From positions 1-10,758 of the forward strand of contig JNEM01000135.1 of NCBI GenBank assembly GCA_000697335.1: a stretch of 10,758 nt of DNA. The letters run 5' to 3'. The number at the start of each line of letters is the position of its first letter. Within the stretch, counting starts at the first letter, position 1. Position numbers and translations under genes: made by a program. Positions 1-8,125 of this stretch are shown in pieces. This DNA comes from Conidiobolus incongruus B7586 (taxonomy: Eukaryota > Entomophthoromycota > Entomophthoromycetes > Entomophthorales > Conidiobolaceae). The notes below the pieces were generated by a model, which worked only from the letters and a program-made list of their open reading frames with translations, did not search any database and had not been told where the DNA came from.

Positions 1-1060
1 AATATTAAAACAAGTTAAAATAATATCTTTTTTAAACTCTAATTAATAATTTTTTATTTATAAATGAGTATTAATTATTATAAAATATTATAATTATATA
101 TACTATTTTTTAATATTCCAAAAACCAATTAATAATAGAATTAATATTAATTTTTCAATCAATTTATTTAATATATAATTTTTATAAAGTATATAAAGTT
201 AAATTTATAATAAGTTAATTAATTCAAAATAATTGAAAAAAACTATTATATTAAATATATTGGTTAATATATAACTTATATAATTATAGTTACTTAAAAT
301 AATTAAAAAAAAACTTATCTGAGTTTTTCTCTAAATAGCAAATACTTATTTATAAGCAAAGGAAGCTAACTAAAGATATTATAATTCTTTTTAATTAACT
401 TGGAATAAATAACCTAACTATTCTTAATACTTTATAAAATGGAAAATAATGTTGTTATTAGGCTTTTTTCTCTTTATTTATTGATGTAAAAAGAAATCAT
501 TATATATCTAATTAAATATTTATGCATTGTAATGCTATATTAAATTAGCAACCTAATTAATAGCTAATTAAGCTGATAACCCTTATGCTTAATAAAGCAA
601 CTATTTGAATTAATTATAATATTTATATGCACTAATAATATCTAATTTTGCAATTAAAATATCATAATGAGTCACAACTTATAAGAAAAAAAGATTTACA
701 AATAAATTTAATTTGTTTATAAAATATCAAATATTAGTCTTTAATAATTAGTACTGTTTCTTAATTTTTAATTTCCAAAAATATATTAAAAGGATATAAA
801 TAACAAAAAAAGTATTGATTTTTAAATTATATATTAAAATATTGATTTAAATTCAATCTCATAAAAATCTCTTTATTTAAAATCCAGAGAAACAATATAA
901 AATAGATAGCTATTTCAATTGTATAAAGGTAGGATATAAAAAAATTATTATCATTAGGTTATATTACTAATATGGATAATAGAACTATAATTATAAATTT
1001 TTATACAATATATAAATATAATAATAGTAAATATAATTTAATAATACAGAATCAAAATTT
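1..1060. other. AT-rich gene-free stretch
   Basis: This stretch is almost entirely A and T, with dense stops in all six frames and no ORF of useful length. I see no tRNA A/B boxes, no long inverted repeat and no tandem satellite. A small 7-bp inverted repeat (ATTAAGC at 567-573 and GCTTAAT at 587-593, with a 13-nt loop) is the only compact hairpin I noticed; it is short enough to be chance at this base composition. The 16-mer ATCATTATATATCTAA near 497 recurs near 2726, also plausibly by chance. I call this intergenic desert. Confidence 0.75.
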
Positions 1061-1440
1061 ATTTTCAGAAATTTGACCCTAGAGAAATAATTATTTTGTT
1101 TCAAGTTGATGATATTGAAATAATTATATGAATTTTAAGAAATTTTGGTGAAAATTTAGTTTAACATTCAGAACAAATACGCCTGAATCAGTTAATCCTT
1201 GAATTTCATCCAATAGGAAATAAAGATTTGAGAATTTTGATTGAGCAATGATTGTAAAACTTTGATATATACAGTTTTAAAAATTTTAGTTAAGCATAAT
1301 ACTAGATTAGACAGAAGATCCATTATCAGACAATAATGCTAAAATATTGTCAAAAATTGATTAAGCTGATCTTCATTATTATAATAGATCACCGACTTTT
1401 CGAGCAATTATTCGTGTAAATTTCACAAATAAAAAATTAT
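1061..1440. other. coding-like patch, possibly a decayed gene
   Basis: This patch is visibly richer in G and C than the DNA on either side. It carries interrupted open stretches with protein-like composition on both strands. One plus-strand frame contains FDPREIIILFQVDDIEIII and, further on, LNQLILEFHPIGNKDLRILI. One minus-strand frame contains NLYFLLDEIQGLTDSGVFV. All are interrupted and short, and I recognise no family. It could be a fossil gene, a regulatory region upstream of the gene at 1565, or neither. Confidence 0.25.
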
Positions 1441-1564
1441 TTTGATTTATATTGTGGTTTAAAGTTATAATTTGTTTAAGTTGTTTAAAAAATGAAATTA
1501 TAAATTCAAAACGATTACTTTAGTTCCACACACAATATAATTTTTCTATTTAAATTAACAAAAA

Positions 1565-2305
1565 ATGATTGAGGTAAACTATTACTTCATTACTCTAGTA
1601 AACCTATCAATCATGGGTACAATCTTCATTCAGTCAGTATTCATGTACTTCACTCTCAAACTCTTTAACCTGAAATACTTCATCATGCTATTAATTTGTA
1701 ATTTATCTGCATTCTGGCAAACTGTTCTGGTATCCGTCATCAACACCGAAGAATTTGGTTTTTTTAAGAGCATAAATTACATATTGGCGGCCTGTGTTCT
1801 ATGGATTTGTTATACACAGTCCTATCTCTACTTCTTAACCAGTTATTACCAAAACTTGCTCTACCGTTGGCAGGTTGTAATCTGCTATATTATTAATTTG
1901 TTTAACTTGGTATCGCAGTGGATCTTTACGATATTTTTATCCTTTGATTTGGGAATTCCCCAAGATATTAGATATCTGGTCATAAACCGAACGGAAAACT
2001 GTAGTGCAACAGCAACAATTATTTCAGAATCTTTTATAACTTTCTGTCTACTCAAACTCATTTTTAAATTCACAAAAAATTCTATTACTAGTAATATCCG
2101 AATGATACTGTCTAAAGCGGTAATAACAATGGTATTTATGTGGTCCTTGGATATTATTCTGATCTACTTAGAGTATAGTGGTAGGGAAAGTGTATCTTAT
2201 ATAACTAAACCATCGATTTTGTCTTTCAAGTTTTTGATTGAATTACTAATTTTGGGACATTGTAAAACTCAGTTGGTATTATTATCAGCTGTAGAAAATT
2301 GGTAA
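1565..2305 (+). CDS. seven-helix membrane protein, receptor-like, function unknown
   Basis: This is an intact 246-residue ORF from ATG to TAA with no sign of an intron. Seven hydrophobic segments are visible at about residues 7-31, 38-60, 66-90, 102-127, 148-168, 179-202 and 212-235. Basic residues fall in the loops after helices 1, 3 and 5 (KLFNLK, YRW, KFTKNS). By the positive-inside rule this puts the N-terminus outside, a GPCR-like topology. The helix 4-5 loop carries two N-glycosylation sequons (NRT at 141-143 and NCS at 145-147) on the predicted outer face. I see no DRY or NPxxY motif, so it is not an obvious rhodopsin-class receptor. The layout loosely recalls fungal seven-helix proteins such as the DUF6534 group, but that is a resemblance by eye only. 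A decayed inverted relative lies at 9275-9854, so the gene belongs to a small family. The start is the first in-frame ATG and follows an A-rich leader; no ligand or partner can be inferred. Confidence 0.8.
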   Translation: MIEVNYYFITLVNLSIMGTIFIQSVFMYFTLKLFNLKYFIMLLICNLSAFWQTVLVSVINTEEFGFFKSINYILAACVLWICYTQSYLYFLTSYYQNLLYRWQVVICYIINLFNLVSQWIFTIFLSFDLGIPQDIRYLVINRTENCSATATIISESFITFCLLKLIFKFTKNSITSNIRMILSKAVITMVFMWSLDIILIYLEYSGRESVSYITKPSILSFKFLIELLILGHCKTQLVLLSAVENW

Positions 2306-3671
2306 TTGGGTTGATATATTATTAAGTAGTATAATAATAAAAAATTATCATTTTTGTGTTTTTATATATGAGTTTTATTTTGATATATAATTCATCTTAT
2401 TTTTTAATATATTTCACAAACTCATTAAAATATTTGAGTTATTATTGTAAAATATCAAATTTAATATTTTATTTTTATTAAATTTAATATTATTATAAAC
2501 AAAATCGCATTTAAATATATTTGTTGTTAAAAATGATCAGCTCTACCAATTCTCATATAATGATATCAAAAACCATTATGTCATCAAATATGCTACTATA
2601 ATTCTGATATATTGTTATATTTTATTTTTCTAGATAAATTTATTCATTATTAAATATTCTTTACATAAGTCATATTACAGTTTGAAACTGCTAAATTGCA
2701 TTTTATTTTTATATTTAAAGTGAAGATCATTATATATCTAAATAAAAAAATCTGAACATTCACTATAATATTATTATTTATAAAATATTATTACTAACTA
2801 TGATAGTTATATATTAATTTATTAATTTTTTAATATCAAAATTTGACATTAATAATAATTGAAGAATAATTTGACTTTATTTGAAACGATTTGGATATTA
2901 CCAAATTTACTAACATATGAATTACGGCTTGATAATTGAAACTTTATTCTTTTAGAAAATGCGAGAGATAAATCAATGCATTAAGTAAATTAAACTAAAT
3001 TAATAGAAAAGCACTAATGTGAAAAATTGATATCCAAAACTATTTTCTAAAATTCATTTGAAAATTAATATTTATAATAAAATCCAAAAATATGAACTAG
3101 TTGTATTAGATCAATATATTTTGACTATGTGAAATAATACCAATTAAATCAAACATTATGATAACTTCATTAAAAAGGGATAAAAGGAATAATAGTACAC
3201 TATAAAGTACGATAGTATCGTTGAAACTTACTAACCCAGCTAACTACCAATTCATTTTCACAAGCGATAAGATTAATTTTTTAATTAAATTTTAATAAAA
3301 AACATAATGTATATCAATTTATGAATTAATTATAATTTGAAATATTAATCAATATTTCAATTCTAATGGAAATTTGATTCAAATCATATAACAAATACAT
3401 TGCCGTTATATTGACAAGAATCAATTTAAAATTTTCAAAGTTAATTGTGTTCAAGATTAGAATATATATATATTCTAAAATTTTGAAATATATATTAATG
3501 AAAATATATTGAAAATTAAAATTTTAAAAATCAATAATTTACATTGCCATAATTTTTTTTAAACTTATTATATATTAAAACTGTACCATATAAAATCCCA
3601 TAATATTATTTTCAAAATTTAAATCATAAATTAGCCCACTATCACAGTCAACTTATTTTATATTACTGAAA
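2306..3671. other. AT-rich intergenic region between the seven-helix gene and TFC4
   Basis: I see no gene in this 1.4-kb interval. ORFs are very short (for example 22 codons from the ATG near 2533) and the composition is AT-rich throughout. It should hold the 3' end of the seven-helix transcript and the promoter of the TFC4-like gene. The only compact structure I noticed is a perfect palindrome ACGATA-G-TATCGT near 3208-3220. AT-repeat tracts lie near 3462-3510. No core-promoter motif is clear enough to call. Confidence 0.7.
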
Positions 3672-6668
3672 ATGGACTACAGTGAAGACGAAATAAACAT
3701 CTATTTCAACGAATTTAACAATATTAACTCTTCCGACGATGAAAACTTTCAAAACTATGTAGATGATGAAGACGAAGATTTTAACCAATTAGAATTTCAA
3801 GATTTTTTCTCAAGTCCAAGACAGTTAGTAGATGATGAATATTTAACAACTTTAGAGAATGAGGAGGACGCTCGTGGTAAAAACCCTATAGATCGGAGTG
3901 CTTTGGATAACGAATTTTATCAATTCCAGAATACACTGAAACAAGTCACGGGGATTGGGGGAGGTGAAGCTGGCAAGGGGAGACCACGACAACATCATAT
4001 TACAAATTTCCCTGAAGATATTAGGAGAGATATGGCACAAGCGAATTTGTATTACGTGAATCAAAGGCTGGAGGATGCTTTGAATTTAATTCATAAGATA
4101 ATTGCTAGGAATCCTTCAGTGTCCGATGCTTGGAGCGCTTTAGGTCTTATTTGGGATGATTTGGGTTATCATAACAAATCATTTCAAGCTTTCTTGTTAG
4201 CCGCTCATATTAATCCCTATGAGCCCGAAAAGTGGAAAATTTTGGCCGACAAATCACTCGAAAGAGGTCTTAAGGATCAAGCATTGTACTGTATTAGTAA
4301 AGCTGTCATGGCGGATAATACCGATGTGGAACTCATACGTCGTAAAGCGGAAATGTGTAGAGAAATTGGCGATGATCATCGTACTATGATTAGTTATAGA
4401 CAAATTTTGAGGGCAGACCCTTGGGACTTTGAGGGATTTGATTCTCTTATGCTCCAGTACTAATAATAAGACTAAGGCTATTGAACCTATGCATCGTACC
4501 ATGACACTCTACTTAACACAGCCTGATGTTGCTCAGGAGAAGGGATACAAGCTCACTATGGATTTCCTCAATTTAATGGTAGAACTATATATGCTCGAGG
4601 GCAGATTTCTAGAATGCGCTCGTCGTGTGATTCGAGGCTATGATATCATCATTCTAGGGGCTACCAACAATGACTGGAATGAAGATCTTATGACACTTTC
4701 GCAAATCCAAGATGAAGCTCTCAAATTACTCCCTACACCTGATGTCGACTTCCCCATAGAACTGAAAGCTCAAATGGGTACAGTTTTAACTCTACTCAAC
4801 ATGCAAGAAGTAGGGTCCAAATTCCACGAACATTTATATATCCACGGTACGGAAGACCACGTGGACATCTACCTATACATCGCGGACGATTTCAAAGCTC
4901 GTGGGCGTTATGATCTTGAACTCTTACAGTACGAACGTTTGATTTTAAATTTCAGTAAATTCGACTATCACGAAATTTGGTCTAGAATGGCAGAATGCTA
5001 CCAAAATCTTGAACAATGGAATCGAGCACTGTATTATTATAAGAAGGTGGACGATGCTGGATACGCCACAAGGGAAATGTACATGATCATGAAAGATCTG
5101 TACCAGAATAAGATGAAGGACTCACAATCAGAGATTGAAATACTAGATAAGTTGGTGATGCTCAACAAGAAGGGCCAAGTTCAAAACCTTGATTATCTCT
5201 ACGACGATCCCGACGACTACAACGAAGACGATCAAGGTTCTGATTACGAACCTCCTAACGACGATAATGAAGATGATGCTAATACTTATGTGTTCAAGAA
5301 GGAGAAGATGAAGAAGGCTGGTGCTAAGAAGAAGCAGCGCAAGACTAAGAAGCGCAATACGAATGCAGCTTATTCCATTGTCCAAAATATCGAAATCAAT
5401 TTCCACAAATTGGACCTTCTGGACACCCAGGGGCCGAATTTTGTCATGGAATTTGCGGACACTGTCATCGAGTTAAGTCGTCAATTTGTTACAAAGCAGA
5501 AGTGGTTCTACTCAAAAGAAACCTCTACGAAATTGAGGGAAGGGTATCAAATTCCTCAAAGGCTGTTAGACTCCGAACATTGCTTCATTCCCCAAGAGTT
5601 TTTAACCGCTTTAGAATCTTACACCTTCCACGGTTATCCCCTGACCCATTTGTACCAGCTCTTTGTAGTTGCCGGAGTTCACCTCTACAGCACTGATGAA
5701 GGACCCAAAGCTAATCAAATTTTCAGGGAAATTACGGATTGATATATTGGGGACAAATTCCCCAACTTTCAAATGTATTTCAATCTCTTAAATTTGTCAC
5801 TAGCTTTCAAATTTCAAGATTTCCACAGTATGGCAGAATTTTTACGTCATTGGATCCAAAATAATGTGAATGATCCTCGCGTATACGGCCTATACTCCAC
5901 AGCTCTTTCTAAAGGTTTTAAATCCTTAAGTCATTTTGGCAATCCCTCTATATTAAAATATTTTACACGTCTTCTTATTGATAATGAAAAGAAATCTTCA
6001 GGGGATTTACCTTCCGAAGTCTATTTTATTCAGGGCCTGATGTTATTATGTGGTTGTAGTTTTTTAACTGCTATTCATTACTTTCATCAGAGTTTACTAA
6101 AGATGCCTAATGAACCACTCATCCTTATGGGGTTGGGTCTTTGTTATTTGGGGATTTCTACAGCTAGAAATTCGGATAATAGACATTATCAAGTGTTACA
6201 AGTAATCATTGATTTTATGAGATATTGAATATGTTTATCAACAACGTTTAGGCTTTTACATATTTAAAACAATACTACGCTATCCGAAATAGAGATCAAT
6301 CTCAAGAAGCTGAATTTAATTTGGCTAGAGCATATCACTACATTGGTACATTTTTTAGTTTACTATTTGAAATTGATATTTATTAGATTCTTAGGTCTTT
6401 TCCATTTAGCAATTCCTCATTATGAGCGTGTTTTGGAGTTGGATGATTTACAGCAGAAGAGAGATCAAAGTGGATCGCAATTTGGGATTGATAAGGTACT
6501 CAAGAATTTCATAATTGATTCAATTTTTGATTTATTAATTATTAGGATACCATATTACCTCATTTTAATCTCAAATATGAAGCAGCTTACAATCTTTCGA
6601 TTTATTACAGAGGTATTGGATCGACAGGGTTAGCTCAGTGGTATTTGTGGAAATATTGTACAATTTGA
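3672..6668 (+). CDS. TFC4: TFIIIC TPR subunit, Tfc4/Sfc4/GTF3C3-like (four exons, two frame interruptions)
   Basis: This gene encodes the TPR subunit of RNA polymerase III factor TFIIIC. In known members (yeast tau131) it sits in the module that contacts the A box of tRNA genes and recruits TFIIIB through Brf1 and Bdp1. The N-terminus is acidic (residues 4-46), as in the family. TPR units start near residue 119 (for example 119-152, 153-186, 187-220, 221-254). An acidic then Lys-rich linker at nt 5199-5360 splits the N- and C-terminal TPR arrays, as in tau131. The C-terminal segment (KYEAAYNLSIYYRGIGSTG) matches the usual family ending. My exon model is 3672-6201, 6252-6345, 6395-6495 and 6546-6668, about 948 residues, close to the roughly 1000 of yeast homologues. 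Two problems lie inside exon 1: a +1 shift is needed near 4461, and a TGA stands at 5740-5742. Conservation on both sides suggests assembly error, a recent lesion or recoding, rather than old decay. The family call is firm; whether this copy is functional is uncertain. Confidence 0.85.
4446..4469 (+). other. +1 reading-frame change within TFC4
   Basis: The first frame reads ...DFEGFDSLMLQY and then meets three tandem TAA codons (4461-4469). The frame one base further on reads ...NNKTKAIEPMHRTMTLYL without a gap. Placed against the TPR pattern, the two halves form one repeat of about normal length, so no intron is needed here and no splice pair of the local type fits. The codons before the stop are CTT ATG CTC CAG TAC; none makes a known yeast +1 slippery heptamer such as CUU-AGG-C. 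A one-base insertion, or a two-base loss, in the (TAA)3 run is the simplest reading. Confidence 0.7.
5740..5742 (+). other. in-frame TGA inside the TFC4 TPR array
   Basis: The sequence runs FREITD-TGA-YIGDKFPNFQ in one continuous frame, and the coding continues with TPR-like residues for another 153 codons to the first intron. No GT-AG pair removes the TGA and keeps the frame; a 50-nt candidate starting at GTTCAC (about 5676) puts the downstream exon in the wrong frame. TGG changed to TGA would restore a plausible Trp. All other tryptophans I translated in the window use TGG. Confidence 0.75.
6202..6251 (+). other. TFC4 intron 1 (50 nt)
   Basis: The donor is GTAATC and the acceptor is CGTTTAG. 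Removing 50 nt joins HYQVLQ to AFTYLKQYYAIRNRD in phase 0 and bypasses the stop at 6226-6228. The join restores a continuous TPR reading frame with no other change. A possible branch site is TATCAAC, about 10 nt before the acceptor. Confidence 0.85.
6346..6394 (+). other. TFC4 intron 2 (49 nt)
   Basis: The donor is GTACAT and the acceptor is ATTCTTAG. The join is in phase 1 and gives ARAYHYI-G-LFHLAIPHYERVLEL, a well-formed TPR. A TTGAT branch-like site lies about 18 nt before the acceptor. The intron contains in-frame stops, so retention would end the protein early. Confidence 0.88.
6496..6545 (+). other. TFC4 intron 3 (50 nt)
   Basis: The donor is GTACTC and the acceptor is AATTATTAG. Phase 0 splicing joins QFGIDK to DTILPHFNLKYEAAYNLSIYY, which leads into the family's typical C-terminus. 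TTGAT and TTAAT branch-like sites lie 9-16 nt before the acceptor. Confidence 0.85.
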
Positions 6669-6746
6669 GTTTAATATCAATTATTATTATGATTAATGTT
6701 ATTTTATTTTATATATTATTAATTAAATTAAATTAAGTATGTTGTT
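6669..6746. other. 78-nt convergent 3' interval
   Basis: TFC4 (+) and the UPF0658-like gene (-) stop 78 nt apart, facing each other. The interval is nearly pure AT and must hold both polyadenylation regions, so the two 3' ends probably overlap. An AATAAA-like motif is visible on the minus strand at about 6698-6711. A TAA lies two codons past the TFC4 TGA, as a back-up stop. Confidence 0.6.
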
Positions 6747-8025
6747 TTAATCTAGTAGCCATCTGTCATTCCCACCACTTCGACTTTGATCATGACTTGA
6801 TTCGTATCCTCCTCCTCCTGCTACAGCTGTTGAATAATAACTCAAATTTTGTCGAATTGTAGCAGTATCCACACTTTTCCTAGGGGAGTTGGCTTCCTTA
6901 TTATTGAATAGATTTCTCAACCAAGTTAAACTATTTCCACCAGTATGTGTCACTAATTTAAAATTCAATAATTGTTGTTTTAATCCCATTCCAAATTTTA
7001 ATAAATTTGTAACAATTGTAGCAATGTTCACAGGGATTAATAGTAGGATTAAAGTACCTAAAATAATTAAATCAGTATTTCATTTTAATAATTTTAATTG
7101 GGAATTTACTAAATAAATAAAAATTAAATTTGATTAAGAAGTTAGATTCGGAGAAAATAATTAATTGATAAATAATCAAACCTAAAGCCACTAGTTGAGA
7201 AACTATCACAAAGTAACAACCAATGCGAAATTCGTTAATAGCACTAAATATCCCCACAGCAATAGTTATTAAACAAATAACTAACGAAGTAATTAACCCT
7301 CCAAGCGACAGTTTCTGAACCAGGGTTAACACTATCACCACAATAATAAACCCCAAAGTCTGTAACTGTAACCCACCAAAGACTAACTGTTGTATTAATA
7401 AATAATTTTTAAGTTGTAGGTTAGAGCCTAAACGTTTAAAAATATTCCAACGAAATTTTGTATAAAGTTCAATACTAATTGGAATATAAGTTATTGAAGT
7501 TAATATGAATATTAATAAGGAACTCAATTCTAAATAATATAAATTAGAATTTTTAAATTCTTCTAAAAATTCTAATTTAAGATTTGTAAAAAACCATAAA
7601 GTATGAATTATTACTATTAGCCAACTGAATATATTATAAATACCCAACTGTATTAAATTCTTATGAATTACAGTATCCCAAAGTGTCGAGAGTTGATAAA
7701 TTTGTGCGATTAATATTACTATTGGATTCAATAGTTGGTATGGGTTATCGTGAAAGTCGGAAACCAATTGAACTAATATTAGGATTTGTAAGGATAGGAT
7801 ACTTATAGTTTGTAAGAGGTTTATGAGGAGTGCTATTCGGGACCATTTGGAACGTGGTAGGGATTCGAATTGGTTGAAGAAATTGTTAAATTTGTAGAAT
7901 CTACTTAACAATTGATTATATCTATGTGGTGGCGGTGGAGGAGGAGAATATTGAGAATTTGTTGAATTACTTAATTGTGTAGACGAAGGTGAAGTTGAGG
8001 TTGACGATGTGCTTACATTCATATA

Positions 8026-8061
<36 letters not shown>

Positions 8062-8125
8062 TCTTGATATGAAATTAAAAGAAAAAAGTGAATTATGATT
8101 TTTGATTGAATTCAATTTACGCCAT
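6747..8125 (-). CDS. UPF0658-like Golgi membrane protein, three exons
   Basis: The spliced model (8125-8121, 8062-7110, 7057-6747) gives 422 residues ending in TAA. An N-terminal tail has 12 Asn, a Ser/Thr-rich stretch and six Pro (residues 42-47). The membrane core begins with SKWSRIALLINLLQ near residue 73. About seven helices follow, with family-like blocks: AQIYQLSTLWDTVIHKNLIQL (121-141), RWNIFKRLGSNLQLKNYLLIQQ (206-227) and, after the second intron, NIATIVTNLLKFGMGLK. The last 70 or so residues form a polar Ser/Gly-rich tail. Fission yeast members are annotated as Golgi membrane proteins of unknown biochemical role. The long frame has no ATG before residue 16 of this model, and the 5-nt first exon (ATGGC) solves that. 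If that exon is wrong, translation would start at the ATG at 8022 and lose only the Asn tract. The family assignment is by motif recognition, without a database search. Confidence 0.75.
7058..7109 (-). other. UPF0658-like gene intron 2 (52 nt)
   Basis: On the minus strand the donor is GTAAAT and the acceptor is ATTTTAG, with a CTGAT branch-like site about 14 nt before the acceptor. Phase 1 splicing joins NFYLF-S to TLILLLIPVNIATIV, completing the last transmembrane helix. Without splicing the frame stops a few codons after the junction. Confidence 0.88.
8026..8061 (-). repeat. (AAT)12 microsatellite encoding poly-Asn
   Basis: This is a perfect trinucleotide run, ATT on the plus strand and AAT on the coding strand, giving 12 consecutive Asn at residues 3-14 of the spliced model. 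It lies one base inside the proposed second exon. Such runs change length easily, and this one falls in a low-complexity tail before the conserved core. Confidence 0.95.
8063..8120 (-). other. UPF0658-like gene intron 1 (58 nt), after a 5-nt coding exon
   Basis: The minus-strand frame of the large exon has no ATG upstream and runs into a stop at 8125-8127. An ATG at 8125-8123 followed by GC meets GTAAAT, the same donor as intron 2 of this gene. The acceptor TATCAAG at 8069-8063 restores the frame in phase 2 (ATG GC-A AAT). A TTAAT branch-like site lies about 12 nt before it. The acceptor is AAG rather than the TAG used elsewhere here. Confidence 0.6.

Noticed and set aside
497-2742. Repeated 16-mer ATCATTATATATCTAA near 497 and near 2726
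   Set aside because: It is short, nearly all AT and in two AT-rich deserts; no longer flanking similarity is visible, so it is probably chance.
4380-4457. Candidate intron from GTACTA to explain the frame change at 4461
   Set aside because: No acceptor gives the required phase, and removal would delete a conserved TPR segment (SYRQILRADPWDFEGF).
5143-5406. Minus-strand ORF of 87 codons within TFC4
   Set aside because: It is the shadow of the acidic and Lys-rich linker; its hydrophobic translation comes from antisense GAA, GAT and AAG codons.
5676-5725. Candidate 50-nt intron (GTTCAC...TTTTCAG) that might remove the TGA at 5740
   Set aside because: The length and acceptor look right, but the TGA is downstream of it. 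The new frame loses the conserved sequence that follows, and the removed residues read as normal TPR protein.
6238-6265. Reading EYVYQQRLGFYIF as TFC4 exon followed by a frameshift
   Set aside because: A clean GT-AG intron at 6202-6251 joins QVLQ to AFTYLKQYY in frame, so no shift is needed.
6631-6642. tRNA A-box match (TAGCTCAGTGGT) at the 3' end of TFC4
   Set aside because: It is an exact A-box-like string, amusingly inside a gene for the factor that reads A boxes. It is explained by the coding sequence GLAQWY, has no B box downstream and cannot fold into a tRNA.
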